A DNA stretch of 64,000 bases. It comes from Tissierella praeacuta DSM 18095. GTDB taxonomy: Bacteria > Bacillota > Clostridia > Tissierellales > Tissierellaceae. The stretch's first letter is position 1; each line of letters starts with the position of its first letter. Positions 36,763 through 47,277 of this stretch are shown here, piece by piece. A program made the translations under genes and the position numbers. Below the pieces are notes generated by a model, which searched no databases, was not told the DNA's origin, and saw nothing but the letters and a program-made list of their open reading frames with translations. The stretch covers positions 124,001 through 188,000 of the forward strand of contig NZ_FQTY01000001.1 of the NCBI RefSeq assembly GCF_900128955.1, written 5' to 3'.

Positions 36763-37503
36763 ATGCTAAAAACAGAAGGTATAGTGTTAAAGGAATTAAG
36801 ATATAGAGATACATCTAAGATATTAAGTGTATATACAAAGAAATATGGAAAGATATCTATTATGGCTAGAGGAGCTTACAGACCTAAATCTCAAATGATA
36901 GCAAATAGTCAACCTTTTTCATATAATGATTATCAGTTATATAAGGGCAAAAACTTTTTTTATATTACTCAAGGAGATATATTAGACTCTTTCTATTCAA
37001 TAAGGGAGAGAATAGAAAGAGTAACTTATGGATATTATATGCTTGAATTAATTGATAAATCCTTACCAGAAGAACAAGAAAATGAAAAAATTTTTAAACT
37101 TTTGATAAAAGGTCTAAAGGTTTTATCTTTTTTAGATAAAGACTATTTAAAATTTATTGTAGCCTATGAACTTAAATTCATATCTTTTTTAGGATACAAG
37201 CCCTATTTAGATAAATGTGTAGTATGTGGTTCCTTAAATAAGAAGGATATTAAATTTAGTGTATATGAGGGCGGAATAATCTGTGAAAAATGTGTTATTG
37301 AAGATCCTTTTAGTATTTCTATAAATGAAGAATTATATAAGGCTATGTATAATTTATTATATACCCCATTAGAGGATATATTTAATATCATTATGTCCAA
37401 TGATTTAATCTACAAATTACATGATATAGCAGTAGAATATATATTATATAGTATTGATAGAAAAAAATTTAATACATTAGACTTAATAAAAACACTAGAA
37501 TAG
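36763..37503 (+). CDS. recO: DNA repair protein RecO
   Basis: Recombination mediator that loads RecA with RecR. The N-terminal OB-fold contains EGIVLKELRYRDTSKIL. A helical domain follows, and a four-cysteine zinc motif is formed by CVVCG and CEKC. The length of 246 residues is typical. It is the last gene of the era run, after a 13-base gap. Confidence 0.94.
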   Translation: MLKTEGIVLKELRYRDTSKILSVYTKKYGKISIMARGAYRPKSQMIANSQPFSYNDYQLYKGKNFFYITQGDILDSFYSIRERIERVTYGYYMLELIDKSLPEEQENEKIFKLLIKGLKVLSFLDKDYLKFIVAYELKFISFLGYKPYLDKCVVCGSLNKKDIKFSVYEGGIICEKCVIEDPFSISINEELYKAMYNLLYTPLEDIFNIIMSNDLIYKLHDIAVEYILYSIDRKKFNTLDLIKTLE

Positions 37504-37559
37504 TGGCAGAAATTAAATGATATTAGCTATTTCAGCATAATATTTTAAGTTACATAGGC

Positions 37560-37588
37560 TTGACAATAAAATCAATTTTTGCTAAATT
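37560..37588 (+). promoter_or_regulatory. Sigma-A promoter of the glyQS leader
   Basis: TTGACA at 37560-37565, 17 bases, then TAAATT at 37583-37588. The T-box leader begins directly downstream. Confidence 0.65.
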
Positions 37589-37594
37589 AATAAT

Positions 37595-37742
37595 CATACA
37601 AAATGCATTATTATACGATGATGAAGAAAAGTACTATACACTTCTGAGTATACTTTATAAATGAAATACTCTCTCAAGGGTATTAAATAGGGTGGAACTG
37701 CGGAAGTAACCTTTCGTCCTATGAGGGATGTAAGGTTTTTTG
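37595..37742 (+). promoter_or_regulatory. T-box riboswitch upstream of glyQS
   Basis: Leader with the T-box core AGGGTGGAACTGCGG (37689-37703). Its TGGA can pair with the UCCA end of uncharged tRNA-Gly. The Stem III hairpin is AATACTC / GGGTATT (37665-37684). The terminator hairpin is 37708-37737 (AACCTT with AAGGTT and the inner CGTCC with GGGATG), followed by six T. The antiterminator forms by ATAGG pairing with CCTAT. Stem I (37612-37652) is very short: TATAC/GTATA, a GATGA...TGA kink-turn-like bulge, and GAAG/CTTC around a 14-base loop containing AGTA. A GGN glycine specifier is not evident. The class is certain, the specifier is unresolved. Confidence 0.92.
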
Positions 37743-37776
37743 TTGCCACTAATTGTAAAAATAAGGAGGTTTTTAT

Positions 37777-38664
37777 ATGTATTTTCAGGACTTAATGCTG
37801 AAATTACTAGACTACTGGGGAAATAAAGGATGTATAATATTAGAACCTTATGATGTAGAAAAAGGTGCAGGAACTATGAGTCCGCATACTTTCTTAAGAG
37901 CATTGGGACCAGAACCGTGGAAAGTAGTATATGTGGAGCCTTCCAGAAGACCCGCAGATGCTAGATATGGAGAAAATCCAAATAGAGTTTATCAGCATCA
38001 TCAACTTCAAGTTATACTTAAGCCATCACCAGAAGAAGTTCAAGAAATGTATTTAGATAGTTTGAGGGTAATAGGTATAGATCCTCTTAAACATGATATT
38101 AGATTTGTTGAAGATAATTGGGAGGCACCTACTTTAGGAGCTTGGGGTCTAGGATGGGAAGTATGGCTAGATGGTATGGAGGTTACCCAATTCACATATT
38201 TCCAGCAAGTGGGAGGAATTAACTGCGAATTGGAATCAGCAGAACTAACCTATGGATTAGAAAGAATAGCAATGTATTTGCAAGATGTAGATAATATATT
38301 TGATATAAAATGGAATAAAGATTTTACTTATGGCGATATTTTTAATAAGGCAGAATATGAGCATTCAGTATATAGTTTTGAAAAGGCAGATATTGAAATC
38401 TTAAGAGGACTATTTAATACCTATGAAGAAGAAGTTAAAAAGATATTAGAATGTGGTCTTGTGTTACCAAGTTATGATTATGTACTTAAATGTTCTCATA
38501 CATTCAATGTATTAGATGCAAGAGGTGCTATTTCTGTATCAGAGAGAACAAATTATATAGGAAGAGTAAGAAATTTAGCTAGAATAGTTGCAGCAAAGTA
38601 CATTGAACAAAGAAAAGAAATGGAATATCCTCTAATAAAGAAGGAGGGTCTTATTAATGAATAA
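37777..38664 (+). CDS. glyQ: Glycyl-tRNA synthetase alpha subunit
   Basis: Class II aminoacyl-tRNA synthetase subunit carrying the catalytic site for glycine activation in the alpha2-beta2 enzyme. The protein shows the GlyQ hallmarks [20 protein letters not shown] and [18 protein letters not shown]. The length of 295 residues is standard. AAGGAGG precedes the ATG. It is controlled by the T-box leader directly upstream and overlaps glyS by 8 bases. Confidence 0.97.
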   Translation: MYFQDLMLKLLDYWGNKGCIILEPYDVEKGAGTMSPHTFLRALGPEPWKVVYVEPSRRPADARYGENPNRVYQHHQLQVILKPSPEEVQEMYLDSLRVIGIDPLKHDIRFVEDNWEAPTLGAWGLGWEVWLDGMEVTQFTYFQQVGGINCELESAELTYGLERIAMYLQDVDNIFDIKWNKDFTYGDIFNKAEYEHSVYSFEKADIEILRGLFNTYEEEVKKILECGLVLPSYDYVLKCSHTFNVLDARGAISVSERTNYIGRVRNLARIVAAKYIEQRKEMEYPLIKKEGLINE

Positions 38665-40735
38665 GAGTTATTTACTAGAGATAGGTGTAGAAGAATTACC
38701 AGCAAGGTTTGTTGGTGATGCTTTAGAACAATTACAAATGAATACTTCAAATTTATTCAAAGAGGAAAGAATAAATTATAACAATATGAGAGTTTACTCT
38801 ACTCCAAGAAGATTAACTTTAATAATTGATGGATTAGGAGATAAACAAGAAGATTTAAAGGAAACAGTAAAAGGACCAGCTAAAAAAATAGCATTTGATG
38901 AAGAAGGAAATCCTACAAAAGCGTTACTAGGTTTTATGAGAGGGCAAGGAATAGATATATCCTCTGTTTATGTAGAAGAATATAATGGAACAGAATATGT
39001 TTATGCAAATGTTCTCAAAGAAGGAAATTCTATAGAACAAATAATAAGTAGAGATATGTCAAAAATCATTAAATCTATTAATTTTCCTAAATCTATGAGA
39101 TGGGGTGGAAAAAACATAAGGTTTGCCAGACCTATTAGATGGCTGGTTTCATTATTAGATGACGAAATAGTGCCTTTTAATTTAGAGGGAATAGAAGCTT
39201 CTAATATTACAAAAGGTCATAGATTTTTGGGAAGCAGTAGAATTGTCATAAATCATGTAAATGAATATATTGAATCTTTAAGACAGAACTTTGTAATATT
39301 AGATCAGGCGGAACGAAAAGATATAATTAAATATGGTTGTGAGAAACTAGCAAAAGAAAAGGGCGGCAATTTACAACAGGATGAAAATCTTTTAGATGAG
39401 GTAACTAATATAGTAGAGTATCCTACACCAATGATTGGTAGGATAAAGGAAGAGTATTTATCTTTGCCCGCAGATGTTATTATAACTCCTATGAAAGAAC
39501 ATCTAAGATTTTTTCCAGTTTTAGATGATAAAAAAAGGTTATTACCTTATTTTATTACTGTAAGAAATGGAAATGAAGATTTCATAGAAACAGTTATAAA
39601 GGGAAATGAAAAGGTACTGGGAGCTAGACTAGAGGATGCTAAATTTTTCTATATGGATGATATAAAAAGATCACTGGAATCTTATGTTGAAGACCTTAAA
39701 ACAATAGTATTCCAAGAAAAACTAGGTACTTTATATGATAAGACAAAGAGAGTACAAAATTTGGCTGTAAAAATAGGTGAATACTTAGAAGTGGGAGAAG
39801 AAACTGAGAAGAATATAGAAAGAGCGGGATATTTATCTAAGGCAGATTTAGTTACAAAAATGGTTAGTGAGTTTACAGAACTTCAGGGTAAAATTGGTAT
39901 GGAATATGCTAAAACTTCTGAAGAAAATGAAATAGTAGGTTTAGCTATTTTTGAACAATATTTACCTAGATTTGCTGGAGATGAACTTCCAACTACTACT
40001 GCTGGCTCAGTACTTAGTATAGCTGATAAAATGGACACTATATCTGGACTATTTGCCATAGATATACACCCAACAGGTTCTCAAGATCCATTTGGATTAA
40101 GAAGACAAGCATTAGGGATTATAAATATAATATTAGAAAAGAAGTTAAATTTATCTATAAATGAATTAGTAGAAACAGCACTTTATTTTTATGTAGAAAT
40201 AAATGGATTAGCTTTCGACTATAACAAGGTTAAAGCTGAAATAATTGAATTTTTTAATGGCAGAATAAGAAATATGTTTATGGATATGGGTATTAGATAT
40301 GATATAGTAGATGCAGTAATCAGTACAAATATTGACGATATATATGATATGAAAATAAGAGCAAATAAGTTAAATGAATGGCTAAAGAAAGACGGATTAT
40401 CAGAGATGTTATCCGCATTTAATAGAGTATCAAATTTAGCAGAAAAGGCTATTACAAATGAAGTTCAGAGAGATTTATTAACTGAAGATGAAATAGAATT
40501 ATATGAAAAATTTAACAATATGGAAGAAAAAATAGATGTTTTAATAAATAAAAAAGAATATGATAAAGCATTAGATCAATTGGTAATATTAAAAGAACCA
40601 ATAGATAATTTCTTCGATAAAGTTATGGTAATGGTAGAAGATGAAAAAATAAGAAATAACAGACTAGGTCTATTGAAGAAAATATATGATAAGATGTTGC
40701 AAATCTGTGACTTATCAAAGATAGTTAATAAATAA
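38657..40735 (+). CDS. glyS: Glycyl-tRNA synthetase beta subunit
   Basis: Tetrameric GlyRS beta subunit responsible for tRNA-Gly recognition. It begins [15 protein letters not shown], has the [20 protein letters not shown] segment, an HD-like region, and a C-terminal anticodon-binding domain (DALRQ-like tail ending [18 protein letters not shown]). The length of 692 residues is normal. It is co-transcribed with glyQ. Confidence 0.97.
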   Translation: MNKSYLLEIGVEELPARFVGDALEQLQMNTSNLFKEERINYNNMRVYSTPRRLTLIIDGLGDKQEDLKETVKGPAKKIAFDEEGNPTKALLGFMRGQGIDISSVYVEEYNGTEYVYANVLKEGNSIEQIISRDMSKIIKSINFPKSMRWGGKNIRFARPIRWLVSLLDDEIVPFNLEGIEASNITKGHRFLGSSRIVINHVNEYIESLRQNFVILDQAERKDIIKYGCEKLAKEKGGNLQQDENLLDEVTNIVEYPTPMIGRIKEEYLSLPADVIITPMKEHLRFFPVLDDKKRLLPYFITVRNGNEDFIETVIKGNEKVLGARLEDAKFFYMDDIKRSLESYVEDLKTIVFQEKLGTLYDKTKRVQNLAVKIGEYLEVGEETEKNIERAGYLSKADLVTKMVSEFTELQGKIGMEYAKTSEENEIVGLAIFEQYLPRFAGDELPTTTAGSVLSIADKMDTISGLFAIDIHPTGSQDPFGLRRQALGIINIILEKKLNLSINELVETALYFYVEINGLAFDYNKVKAEIIEFFNGRIRNMFMDMGIRYDIVDAVISTNIDDIYDMKIRANKLNEWLKKDGLSEMLSAFNRVSNLAEKAITNEVQRDLLTEDEIELYEKFNNMEEKIDVLINKKEYDKALDQLVILKEPIDNFFDKVMVMVEDEKIRNNRLGLLKKIYDKMLQICDLSKIVNK

Positions 40736-40783
40736 TCTACTACTTATGTATCTAAAGTAGCCGAGATATTGGGGGAGATCATT

Positions 40784-41410
40784 ATTCAATTAAATGAAAG
40801 ACAAGAAAAGATAATAGATATAGTTAAGAGAAGTCAGCCTATTACCTCTGAAGCTATTGCAAATAAATTGGAACTTACTAGATCAACCCTACGACCAGAT
40901 CTAGCTATTTTAACCATGTCTGGAATATTAGATGCAAGACCAAAGGTAGGGTATTTTTATACAGGCAAGACTAGCTTATCATATATTTCAGAAAAAATAA
41001 GAAATATAAAAGTATCAGAAGTAAAATCAATTCCAATAGTAGTAGATGAGTCCACTAGCATTTATGATGCAATAGTATTAATGTTCTTAGAAGATGTAGG
41101 TTCAATATATGTTACATCTAATGGTTTTTTATCAGGTGTAGTATCTAGAAAGGACTTTCTTAGAAATGCCATAGGTGGTATGGATTTGAATAAAGTTCCA
41201 ATGGGAATGATTATGACAAGAATGCCTAATATTGTATATACGGAATTAGAAGACAGTGTTTTAGATGCTGCAGTGAAATTAATTGACCATGAAATAGATA
41301 GTTTGCCTGTCGTTGATATAGATAAAGATAAAAAAAATTACAAAGTAGTTGGTAGAATAACAAAAACAACCATAACAAGATTATTCGTGGAACTAGGTAA
41401 AAATGATTAA
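40784..41410 (+). CDS. ccpN: CcpN-like transcriptional repressor (HTH plus paired CBS domains)
   Basis: Regulator with an N-terminal winged helix (TSEAIANKLELTRSTLRPDL) and two C-terminal CBS domains, the architecture of Bacillus CcpN. CcpN represses gluconeogenic genes and senses the cell's energy state. The strong site GGGGGAG (40771-40777) points to a start at ATT 40784 or 40781; the first ATG is too far inside, and the in-frame TTG at 40769 precedes the ribosome site. Family members begin close to IELNKRQ, which fits ATT. It is followed by yqfL, the usual partner. Confidence 0.9.
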   Translation: MQLNERQEKIIDIVKRSQPITSEAIANKLELTRSTLRPDLAILTMSGILDARPKVGYFYTGKTSLSYISEKIRNIKVSEVKSIPIVVDESTSIYDAIVLMFLEDVGSIYVTSNGFLSGVVSRKDFLRNAIGGMDLNKVPMGMIMTRMPNIVYTELEDSVLDAAVKLIDHEIDSLPVVDIDKDKKNYKVVGRITKTTITRLFVELGKND

Positions 41411-41423
41411 AGGGGGTAAAATT

Positions 41424-42251
41424 ATGGATAAAAGTTTAACAATTTATGTGTTATCGGACTCCATAGGGGAAACGGGAGAGTTATTATCTCGTGCAGCTTT
41501 AAGTCAGTTTAATTCAGGAAAATACGAAGTCAGAAGATTCCCCTTTATTACGGCTGAAGACCAAATAATAGAAATATTTGAAGAGGCTAGAAGAGAACCT
41601 AGTGTTGTAATTTACACAATGGTAATAGAGAGATTAAAAAATTTTATAAATCTGAAGGGGGAGGAATTTAATATTCCGACTGTAGATTTAATGACTCCAG
41701 CTTTAAATGCAATTGAATCTGTTCTTAAATATCAACCAAAAAGAGAATCAGGATTAATTAGAAGACTTGATGAAAACTATTTTAGAAAGGTTGAAGCAGT
41801 TGAATTTGCTGTGAAATATGATGATGGAAAAGACCCGAGAGGTATAAAAAAATCAGATATAGTATTAGTAGGAATTTCAAGAACATCTAAAACACCTTTA
41901 AGTATGTATTTAGCTCATAAGAACTTTAAAGTAGCTAATGTACCTTTGGTACCAGAGGTTCCAGCACCAAGTGAATTATTTTTAAAAGATAAAAGAAGAA
42001 TAATAGGACTTATTGCTAACCCATCTAAATTAAACGAAATTAGACAGGAAAGACTAAAGGCACTAGGATTAGCAGATAATGCAAACTATGCAAATGTAGA
42101 TAGAATAAATTTAGAATTGGAATATTCTAGGGAGATAATGGAAAAGCTAGGATGTATAGTAATAGATGTATCTTATAAAGCTATAGAAGAAACTGCTGGA
42201 CTTGTAATAGATCATATGAAGAAAAATTTCGGAGATAAGATCTTTGAATAG
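41424..42251 (+). CDS. yqfL: PPDK regulatory protein (YqfL, DUF299 kinase/phosphotransferase)
   Basis: Bifunctional enzyme that inactivates pyruvate phosphate dikinase by ADP-dependent phosphorylation and reactivates it by pyrophosphate-producing dephosphorylation. It begins with the conserved YVLSDSIGETGE and has the P-loop-like GISRTSKTPLSMYLA near residue 150. The length is 275 residues from the ATG at 41424 behind AGGGGG. In Bacillus its homologue acts with CcpN in gluconeogenic control, and the adjacency here agrees. The PPDK gene is not in the window. Confidence 0.93.
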   Translation: MDKSLTIYVLSDSIGETGELLSRAALSQFNSGKYEVRRFPFITAEDQIIEIFEEARREPSVVIYTMVIERLKNFINLKGEEFNIPTVDLMTPALNAIESVLKYQPKRESGLIRRLDENYFRKVEAVEFAVKYDDGKDPRGIKKSDIVLVGISRTSKTPLSMYLAHKNFKVANVPLVPEVPAPSELFLKDKRRIIGLIANPSKLNEIRQERLKALGLADNANYANVDRINLELEYSREIMEKLGCIVIDVSYKAIEETAGLVIDHMKKNFGDKIFE

Positions 42252-42281
42252 AAGTGTTTAGTGAAGCACTTCTATTTTATT
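42251..42281 (+). terminator. Intrinsic terminator after yqfL
   Basis: Stem GAAGTG / CACTTC (42251-42256 with 42267-42272) with a 10-base loop, followed by TATTTTATTTG. It ends the ccpN-yqfL unit. Confidence 0.7.
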
Positions 42282-42438
42282 TGTTAAATGTTAAAAATCT
42301 TAAAAAATTTAGCATAAAAGAAGGATTATTAAAACTTATGTTGTATATATATAATATGAATAATTTAATACTCAATATTATTAACTTAGATAGCTTAACT
42401 TTATTTAAAGAGTACGCATAACTCAAAGGGGTATATAT

Positions 42439-43455
42439 ATGAATATAAGATTGAGAATTGAAAAAACAGAAAAAGACAGTTTATCTCCATATGCTATGCT
42501 TAGTGAAAATTCAAAAGGAAGAAAGCTTTTTGAAAACAAATGTACAATAAGAACTGATTTTCAAAGAGATAGAGATAGGATAATTCATTCTAAATCTTTT
42601 CGCAGACTGAAGCATAAAACTCAAGTTTTTATAGCTCCTGAAGGAGATCATTTTAGAACAAGATTAACTCATACATTAGAAGTAGCGCAAATAGGAAGAA
42701 CATTAGCAAGAGCACTTCTATTGAATGAGGATTTAGTAGAGGCTATAGCATTGGGTCATGATTTGGGACATACACCTTTTGGACATACTGGAGAAAGAGT
42801 ATTAAATAAATTGCACCCTAAAGGATTTAAACACAATGAACAATCCATAAGGGTAGTTGATTTTCTAGAACATAAAGATGAACGAATAGGTTTAAATCTT
42901 ACCTATGAGGTAAGAGAGGGTATAATAAATCATTCAGGAGGACAAAAATCTCAGACCTTAGAGGGTCAAGTTGTAAAATATGCAGATAGAATAGCTTATA
43001 TAAATCATGATATTGATGATGCCATAAGAGCAGGAGTTATTAAAAAAGATGATTTACCTAAAGAATGTATTGAAATTCTAGGAAAAACTCATGGAGAAAG
43101 AATAAATACCATGATTTTAGATATAATTGAGAATAGTATAGAAAAAAATTACATTGTAATGAGTGAAGATGTTGGTAAAGCAACAAATAGATTGAGAGAT
43201 TATATGTTTGAAAATGTATATCTTAATAAAAATGCAAAATCTGAAGAATCAAAGGCAGAATATGTTTTAGAGCAGCTATATATGTATTATTTAAAAAATA
43301 CAACTGCTTTGCCAGAAGAACATTTAAAAATTTATAAAAACATAGATTGTGAAATAGAGGATATTATTTGTGATTATATTGCAGGAACAACAGATAGATA
43401 TGCGGTTAATCTTTTTAATAATATTTTCATACCAAAACCTTGGCAAAAATATTAA
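42439..43455 (+). CDS. dgt: dGTPase-like HD-domain triphosphohydrolase
   Basis: HD-superfamily enzyme predicted to cut deoxynucleoside triphosphates to nucleoside and triphosphate. The signature FRRLKHKTQVF precedes the HD motif LGHDLGHTPFGHTGE near residue 110, and TRLTHTLEVAQIGRT supplies the first histidine. The length of 338 residues fits the short dGTPase-like class. It lies upstream of dnaG-sigA, a clostridial arrangement that links dNTP control to replication genes. Confidence 0.93.
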   Translation: MNIRLRIEKTEKDSLSPYAMLSENSKGRKLFENKCTIRTDFQRDRDRIIHSKSFRRLKHKTQVFIAPEGDHFRTRLTHTLEVAQIGRTLARALLLNEDLVEAIALGHDLGHTPFGHTGERVLNKLHPKGFKHNEQSIRVVDFLEHKDERIGLNLTYEVREGIINHSGGQKSQTLEGQVVKYADRIAYINHDIDDAIRAGVIKKDDLPKECIEILGKTHGERINTMILDIIENSIEKNYIVMSEDVGKATNRLRDYMFENVYLNKNAKSEESKAEYVLEQLYMYYLKNTTALPEEHLKIYKNIDCEIEDIICDYIAGTTDRYAVNLFNNIFIPKPWQKY

Positions 43456-43548
43456 AAAAAGAAGGATTTTTGATATTTATGTCGAATAATATAATATAGT
43501 GAAAAATTATTTAATAAGTTTTGGTAGGTGAGATATTTAGGTGATAAT

Positions 43549-45372
43549 ATGACGAGTTATATAAATGATGAAACAATTGAAAAGATACGAGATGCTGCTG
43601 ATATAGTTGAGATTATTTCAGATTATATCCCATTGAAAAAATCAGGTGGCAACTATGTAGGATTATGCCCTTTTCACAATGAAAAAACTCCCTCTTTTAC
43701 AGTTTCAGAGACTAAGCAATTTTTTCATTGCTTTGGCTGTGGAGAAGGTGGAGATGCACTAACATTCATAATGAAAAAAGAAAACTTATCTTTTCCTGAA
43801 GCTGTTAAGGTTTTAGCTCATAAATTAGGAATTGTTATTGAAGAAGAAAGACCTAAGAATGATAAAATATATCAAGAAAGAGAAAAGGCTTATGAAATAA
43901 ACAAAGAGGCTGCTAGATTCTTCTTTAATAATTTAGTTAATAATCAAAATTCATTATCCTATTTATATAAGAGAAAAATAAATAATAAGGTTATAAAACA
44001 ATTTGGTTTGGGATACTCATTAAATAAATGGAATTCTTTGCATAAGTATCTTGAATCTAAGGGATATAAGAATGAAGAAATAGAGAGAGTAGGATTAATT
44101 GGCAGAAAAACTGGAAAAGATGAATATTATGATAAGTTTAGAGATAGAATTATGTTTCCTATAATTGATACTAAGGGAAGAATTGTTGGGTTTGGAGGAA
44201 GAGTACTGGATAGCTCAATGCCAAAATATCTAAATTCCCAGGAAACTTTTATATTTAATAAGGGAAATCATCTTTATGGTCTAAACTTAGTAAATAAACT
44301 TTCAGATAGAAAAAAAATTATACTAGTTGAAGGATATATGGATGTAATCTCATTATTTAATAAAGGAATAAATTATGCAGTAGCAAGCTTGGGAACAGCT
44401 TTGACTGAAAGACAAGGTAAATTACTTAAAAGGTATGGAGAAAATATATATATTTGCTATGATTCAGATAAAGCAGGAATAAATGCTACAAATAAGGCGA
44501 TACAAATATTATTAAAAGAAGGTATTGAGCCTAAAGTAGTAATATTAGGAGACTATAAAGATCCCGATGATTTTTTAAAGGAGAATAATGTAGAAGAGTT
44601 TGAGCATAAATTAAATCAGGCCCTTAATCATATAGATTTTAGGATTCATATTAATAAGCAAAAATATAATATTGATGAAGTAGAAGGAAAAATAAAATTT
44701 ACAATTGAAATAGCTAAAATTATAAAAGAATTAAAATCACCAATAGAAAAGGATGTCTATATAAATAAAATATCTACTGAGATGAATATTTCAAAAGAAG
44801 CAATACAGAAGGAGATATTTGGTAATAATATAAAAATCAAGGAAAATAGAAGTTTCAAAGAGAAAATTACTATTTCTCCAATTAAAACAATATTACCATC
44901 TGCTAACTTTATTGCTGAAATAGATTTAATAAAGTTGATGATTTTTGATAAAGAATATTTTGATATATTAATTAAGGAAATTCCTTTAGATCAATATGAA
45001 AATTTAGAGTGTAGGGAGATCTTAAAAATAATGATAGACCTATATAACAAAGATGAGATTCTAGATGAAAATTTATTATATGAGAAAGTGAAGGAAATAC
45101 AAGGTGTAGATATTAAATTACTAGATTCAATATTTAAAAGGCGAATAAATTTCTTACCTGAAAATGTAGATCAGATGATAAAAGACTTAACAAATACATT
45201 GAAACTTAATAAGTTGGAATCAAAAAGAGATAATATAAAAAAAGAAATTGAAGAATTAGAAAAAAAACAGGATAAACATCCTAATGAAAATGAACGATTT
45301 CTTAATCTGTGTATAGAACTAACTAAATTAAATAAAGAACTAAACCTCATGAGAAATGAGGAAGGGAGGTAA
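43549..45372 (+). CDS. dnaG: DNA primase
   Basis: Synthesises RNA primers for replication. The CHC2 zinc-binding domain uses Cys40, His43, Cys61 and Cys64 ([20 protein letters not shown]). The TOPRIM core contains [12 protein letters not shown]-terminal helicase-interacting region ends in a charged coiled coil. The length is 607 residues from ATG 43549, preceded by AGGTGAT; an in-frame GTG at 43528 is less likely. sigA starts five bases after the stop, as in the macromolecular synthesis operon. Confidence 0.95.
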   Translation: MTSYINDETIEKIRDAADIVEIISDYIPLKKSGGNYVGLCPFHNEKTPSFTVSETKQFFHCFGCGEGGDALTFIMKKENLSFPEAVKVLAHKLGIVIEEERPKNDKIYQEREKAYEINKEAARFFFNNLVNNQNSLSYLYKRKINNKVIKQFGLGYSLNKWNSLHKYLESKGYKNEEIERVGLIGRKTGKDEYYDKFRDRIMFPIIDTKGRIVGFGGRVLDSSMPKYLNSQETFIFNKGNHLYGLNLVNKLSDRKKIILVEGYMDVISLFNKGINYAVASLGTALTERQGKLLKRYGENIYICYDSDKAGINATNKAIQILLKEGIEPKVVILGDYKDPDDFLKENNVEEFEHKLNQALNHIDFRIHINKQKYNIDEVEGKIKFTIEIAKIIKELKSPIEKDVYINKISTEMNISKEAIQKEIFGNNIKIKENRSFKEKITISPIKTILPSANFIAEIDLIKLMIFDKEYFDILIKEIPLDQYENLECREILKIMIDLYNKDEILDENLLYEKVKEIQGVDIKLLDSIFKRRINFLPENVDQMIKDLTNTLKLNKLESKRDNIKKEIEELEKKQDKHPNENERFLNLCIELTKLNKELNLMRNEEGR

Positions 45373-45377
45373 ACCAG

Positions 45378-46526
45378 TTGGATCAATTAAATAAAGACAA
45401 TGAAAAAACAAATATGGCGAGAATGGAAGCAGTTAAGAAATTGATCGCTAAAGGAAAAAAGGATGGAATATTGACATATAGTGAGCTAATAGATAGTCTA
45501 GAAGAGATAAACTTAGATGCAGACCAAATAGAAGAAGTTTATCAGGGTTTAGAAAATATGGGAATTGAAGTAGTTGGGGATAAGGATGATTTACTACTGG
45601 AGAAAGATGAACTTGATGGGGATATTGATGGAGATATTGACAAGGAGGATTTAGAAGAAGTAGATATAAAAGAGGATTTGTCAGTACCTAAAGGAATTAA
45701 TGTAGATGATCCTGTCAGAATGTATTTAAAGGAAATAGGAAAGATACCTTTATTAACAGGTGACGAAGAAATTGACCTAGCTAAGAGAATGCAAGAAGGT
45801 GATGAAGAGGCAAAAAAACAACTTGCAGAAGCAAACCTTCGATTAGTAGTTAGTATAGCTAAAAGATATGTAGGTCGTGGTATGCTTTTCTTGGATTTAA
45901 TTCAAGAAGGCAATCTAGGGCTTATGAAAGCAGTAGAAAAGTTTGACTATAAAAAAGGATTTAAATTTAGTACCTATGCAACATGGTGGATTCGTCAAGC
46001 TATTACAAGGGCAATAGCAGACCAAGCCAGAACTATAAGAATCCCTGTTCATATGGTTGAAACAATAAATAAGCTAGTTAGGGTACAAAGACAATTAGTA
46101 CAGGAATTGGGAAGAGATCCTAGTCCAGAAGAGATTGGTAAAGAAATGGGTATGGAAGTTGAGAGAGTTAGAGAAATAATGAAGATAGCACAAGAGCCAG
46201 TTTCTCTGGAAACACCTATTGGTGAAGAGGAAGATAGTCATCTAGGGGATTTTATACCTGATGATGAAGTACTAGCTCCTGCTGAGGCTGCTACATTTAC
46301 TATGCTTAGGGAACAATTAATTGATGTATTAGATACTTTAACACCTAGAGAGCAAAAGGTACTTAGGTTAAGATTTGGATTAGATGACGGTAGGGCTAGA
46401 ACTTTAGAAGAGGTAGGGAAAGAGTTTGAAGTTACTAGAGAAAGAATACGACAAATAGAAGCTAAAGCTCTAAGAAAATTACGTCATCCAAGCAGATCTA
46501 AAAAATTAAAGGATTTTCTAGAATAA
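45378..46526 (+). CDS. sigA: RNA polymerase sigma factor SigA (RpoD)
   Basis: Primary sigma factor of 382 residues. Region 1.1 (residues 1-80) and an acidic linker precede region 1.2 ([18 protein letters not shown]). Region 2 contains [17 protein letters not shown] and recognises the -10 box. Region 4 contains [19 protein letters not shown] and recognises the -35 box. The start is TTG at 45378 after GGGAGG. It is followed by a strong inverted repeat. Confidence 0.97.
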   Translation: MDQLNKDNEKTNMARMEAVKKLIAKGKKDGILTYSELIDSLEEINLDADQIEEVYQGLENMGIEVVGDKDDLLLEKDELDGDIDGDIDKEDLEEVDIKEDLSVPKGINVDDPVRMYLKEIGKIPLLTGDEEIDLAKRMQEGDEEAKKQLAEANLRLVVSIAKRYVGRGMLFLDLIQEGNLGLMKAVEKFDYKKGFKFSTYATWWIRQAITRAIADQARTIRIPVHMVETINKLVRVQRQLVQELGRDPSPEEIGKEMGMEVERVREIMKIAQEPVSLETPIGEEEDSHLGDFIPDDEVLAPAEAATFTMLREQLIDVLDTLTPREQKVLRLRFGLDDGRARTLEEVGKEFEVTRERIRQIEAKALRKLRHPSRSKKLKDFLE

Positions 46527-46560
46527 TTAAGGTTCGCTTAAGCGAACCTTAATTATAACT
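46525..46560 (+). terminator. Inverted repeat/terminator after sigA
   Basis: Perfect stem AATTAAGGTTCGC / GCGAACCTTAATT with loop TTAA. Only a weak T-run (ATAACTTTT) follows, so termination may be partial. Confidence 0.75.
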
Positions 46561-46575
46561 TTTGGAAAGGAAGAA

Positions 46576-47277
46576 ATGAGTATGAAACTATCAGATAGAC
46601 TATTAGCTATAGCAAATTTAGTACCTAAAAATTCTATAGTAGGTGATATAGGTACAGATCATGGACATATACCAACATATCTTATAGAAAATAAAATATC
46701 TAAAAAAGTAATAGGAACAGATATATCTAAAGGTTCCTTAGAGAAGATAATAGAATATGTAAAAGGGTTAGGCTTGGAAGATAAAATAGATACAAGGTTA
46801 GGAGATGGACTAGAGGTCATTAAACCTTATGAAATAGATACTTTAATTATTGCAGGAATGGGTGGACTTTTGATTAGAGATATACTTGAAAAACATAAAG
46901 AAACATCAGACTCTATAATTGATTTTATATTACAGCCCATGGTAGCTTCTAAGGAGCTGAGGGAATACTTAATAAATAATAATTTTGAAATAATAAAAGA
47001 AGAATTAGTAAAAGAGGAGAATAAGTACTATGAAATAATATATGCAAAAAAAGGTAAGTGTTTTTTAGAAAAAGAAATCTATTATGAAATTAGTCCAATA
47101 TTACTACATAGTAAGCATCCTTTATTAAAAGAATTTGTGGAGAGTAAAATAATAGCATCAAAAAAGATTATTAAAGAATTAGAGGGGATAAATACAGCTA
47201 AATCTAAAGAAAGATATGTAGAATTGAACAGACTTATAAAAGAATATGAGGAGGTGATTGTAGAAATTGAAAGCTAA
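46576..47277 (+). CDS. trmK: tRNA (adenine22-N1)-methyltransferase TrmK
   Basis: SAM-dependent methyltransferase that makes m1A22 in tRNA. It begins KLSDRLLAIANLVP. The SAM motif is VGDIGTDHGHIPTYL, and the catalytic-region motif is IIAGMGGLLIRDIL. The length of 233 residues is typical. ATGs at 46576 and 46582 are both possible. It overlaps the next gene by 11 bases, the conserved trmK-nif3 pair (yqfN-yqfO in Bacillus). Confidence 0.94.
   Translation: MSMKLSDRLLAIANLVPKNSIVGDIGTDHGHIPTYLIENKISKKVIGTDISKGSLEKIIEYVKGLGLEDKIDTRLGDGLEVIKPYEIDTLIIAGMGGLLIRDILEKHKETSDSIIDFILQPMVASKELREYLINNNFEIIKEELVKEENKYYEIIYAKKGKCFLEKEIYYEISPILLHSKHPLLKEFVESKIIASKKIIKELEGINTAKSKERYVELNRLIKEYEEVIVEIES

Noticed and set aside
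37631-37641. UAC in the T-box Stem I loop as a tyrosine specifier
   Set aside because: The T-box TGGA fits tRNA-Gly (UCCA) rather than tRNA-Tyr (ACCA end), and the downstream genes are glyQS.
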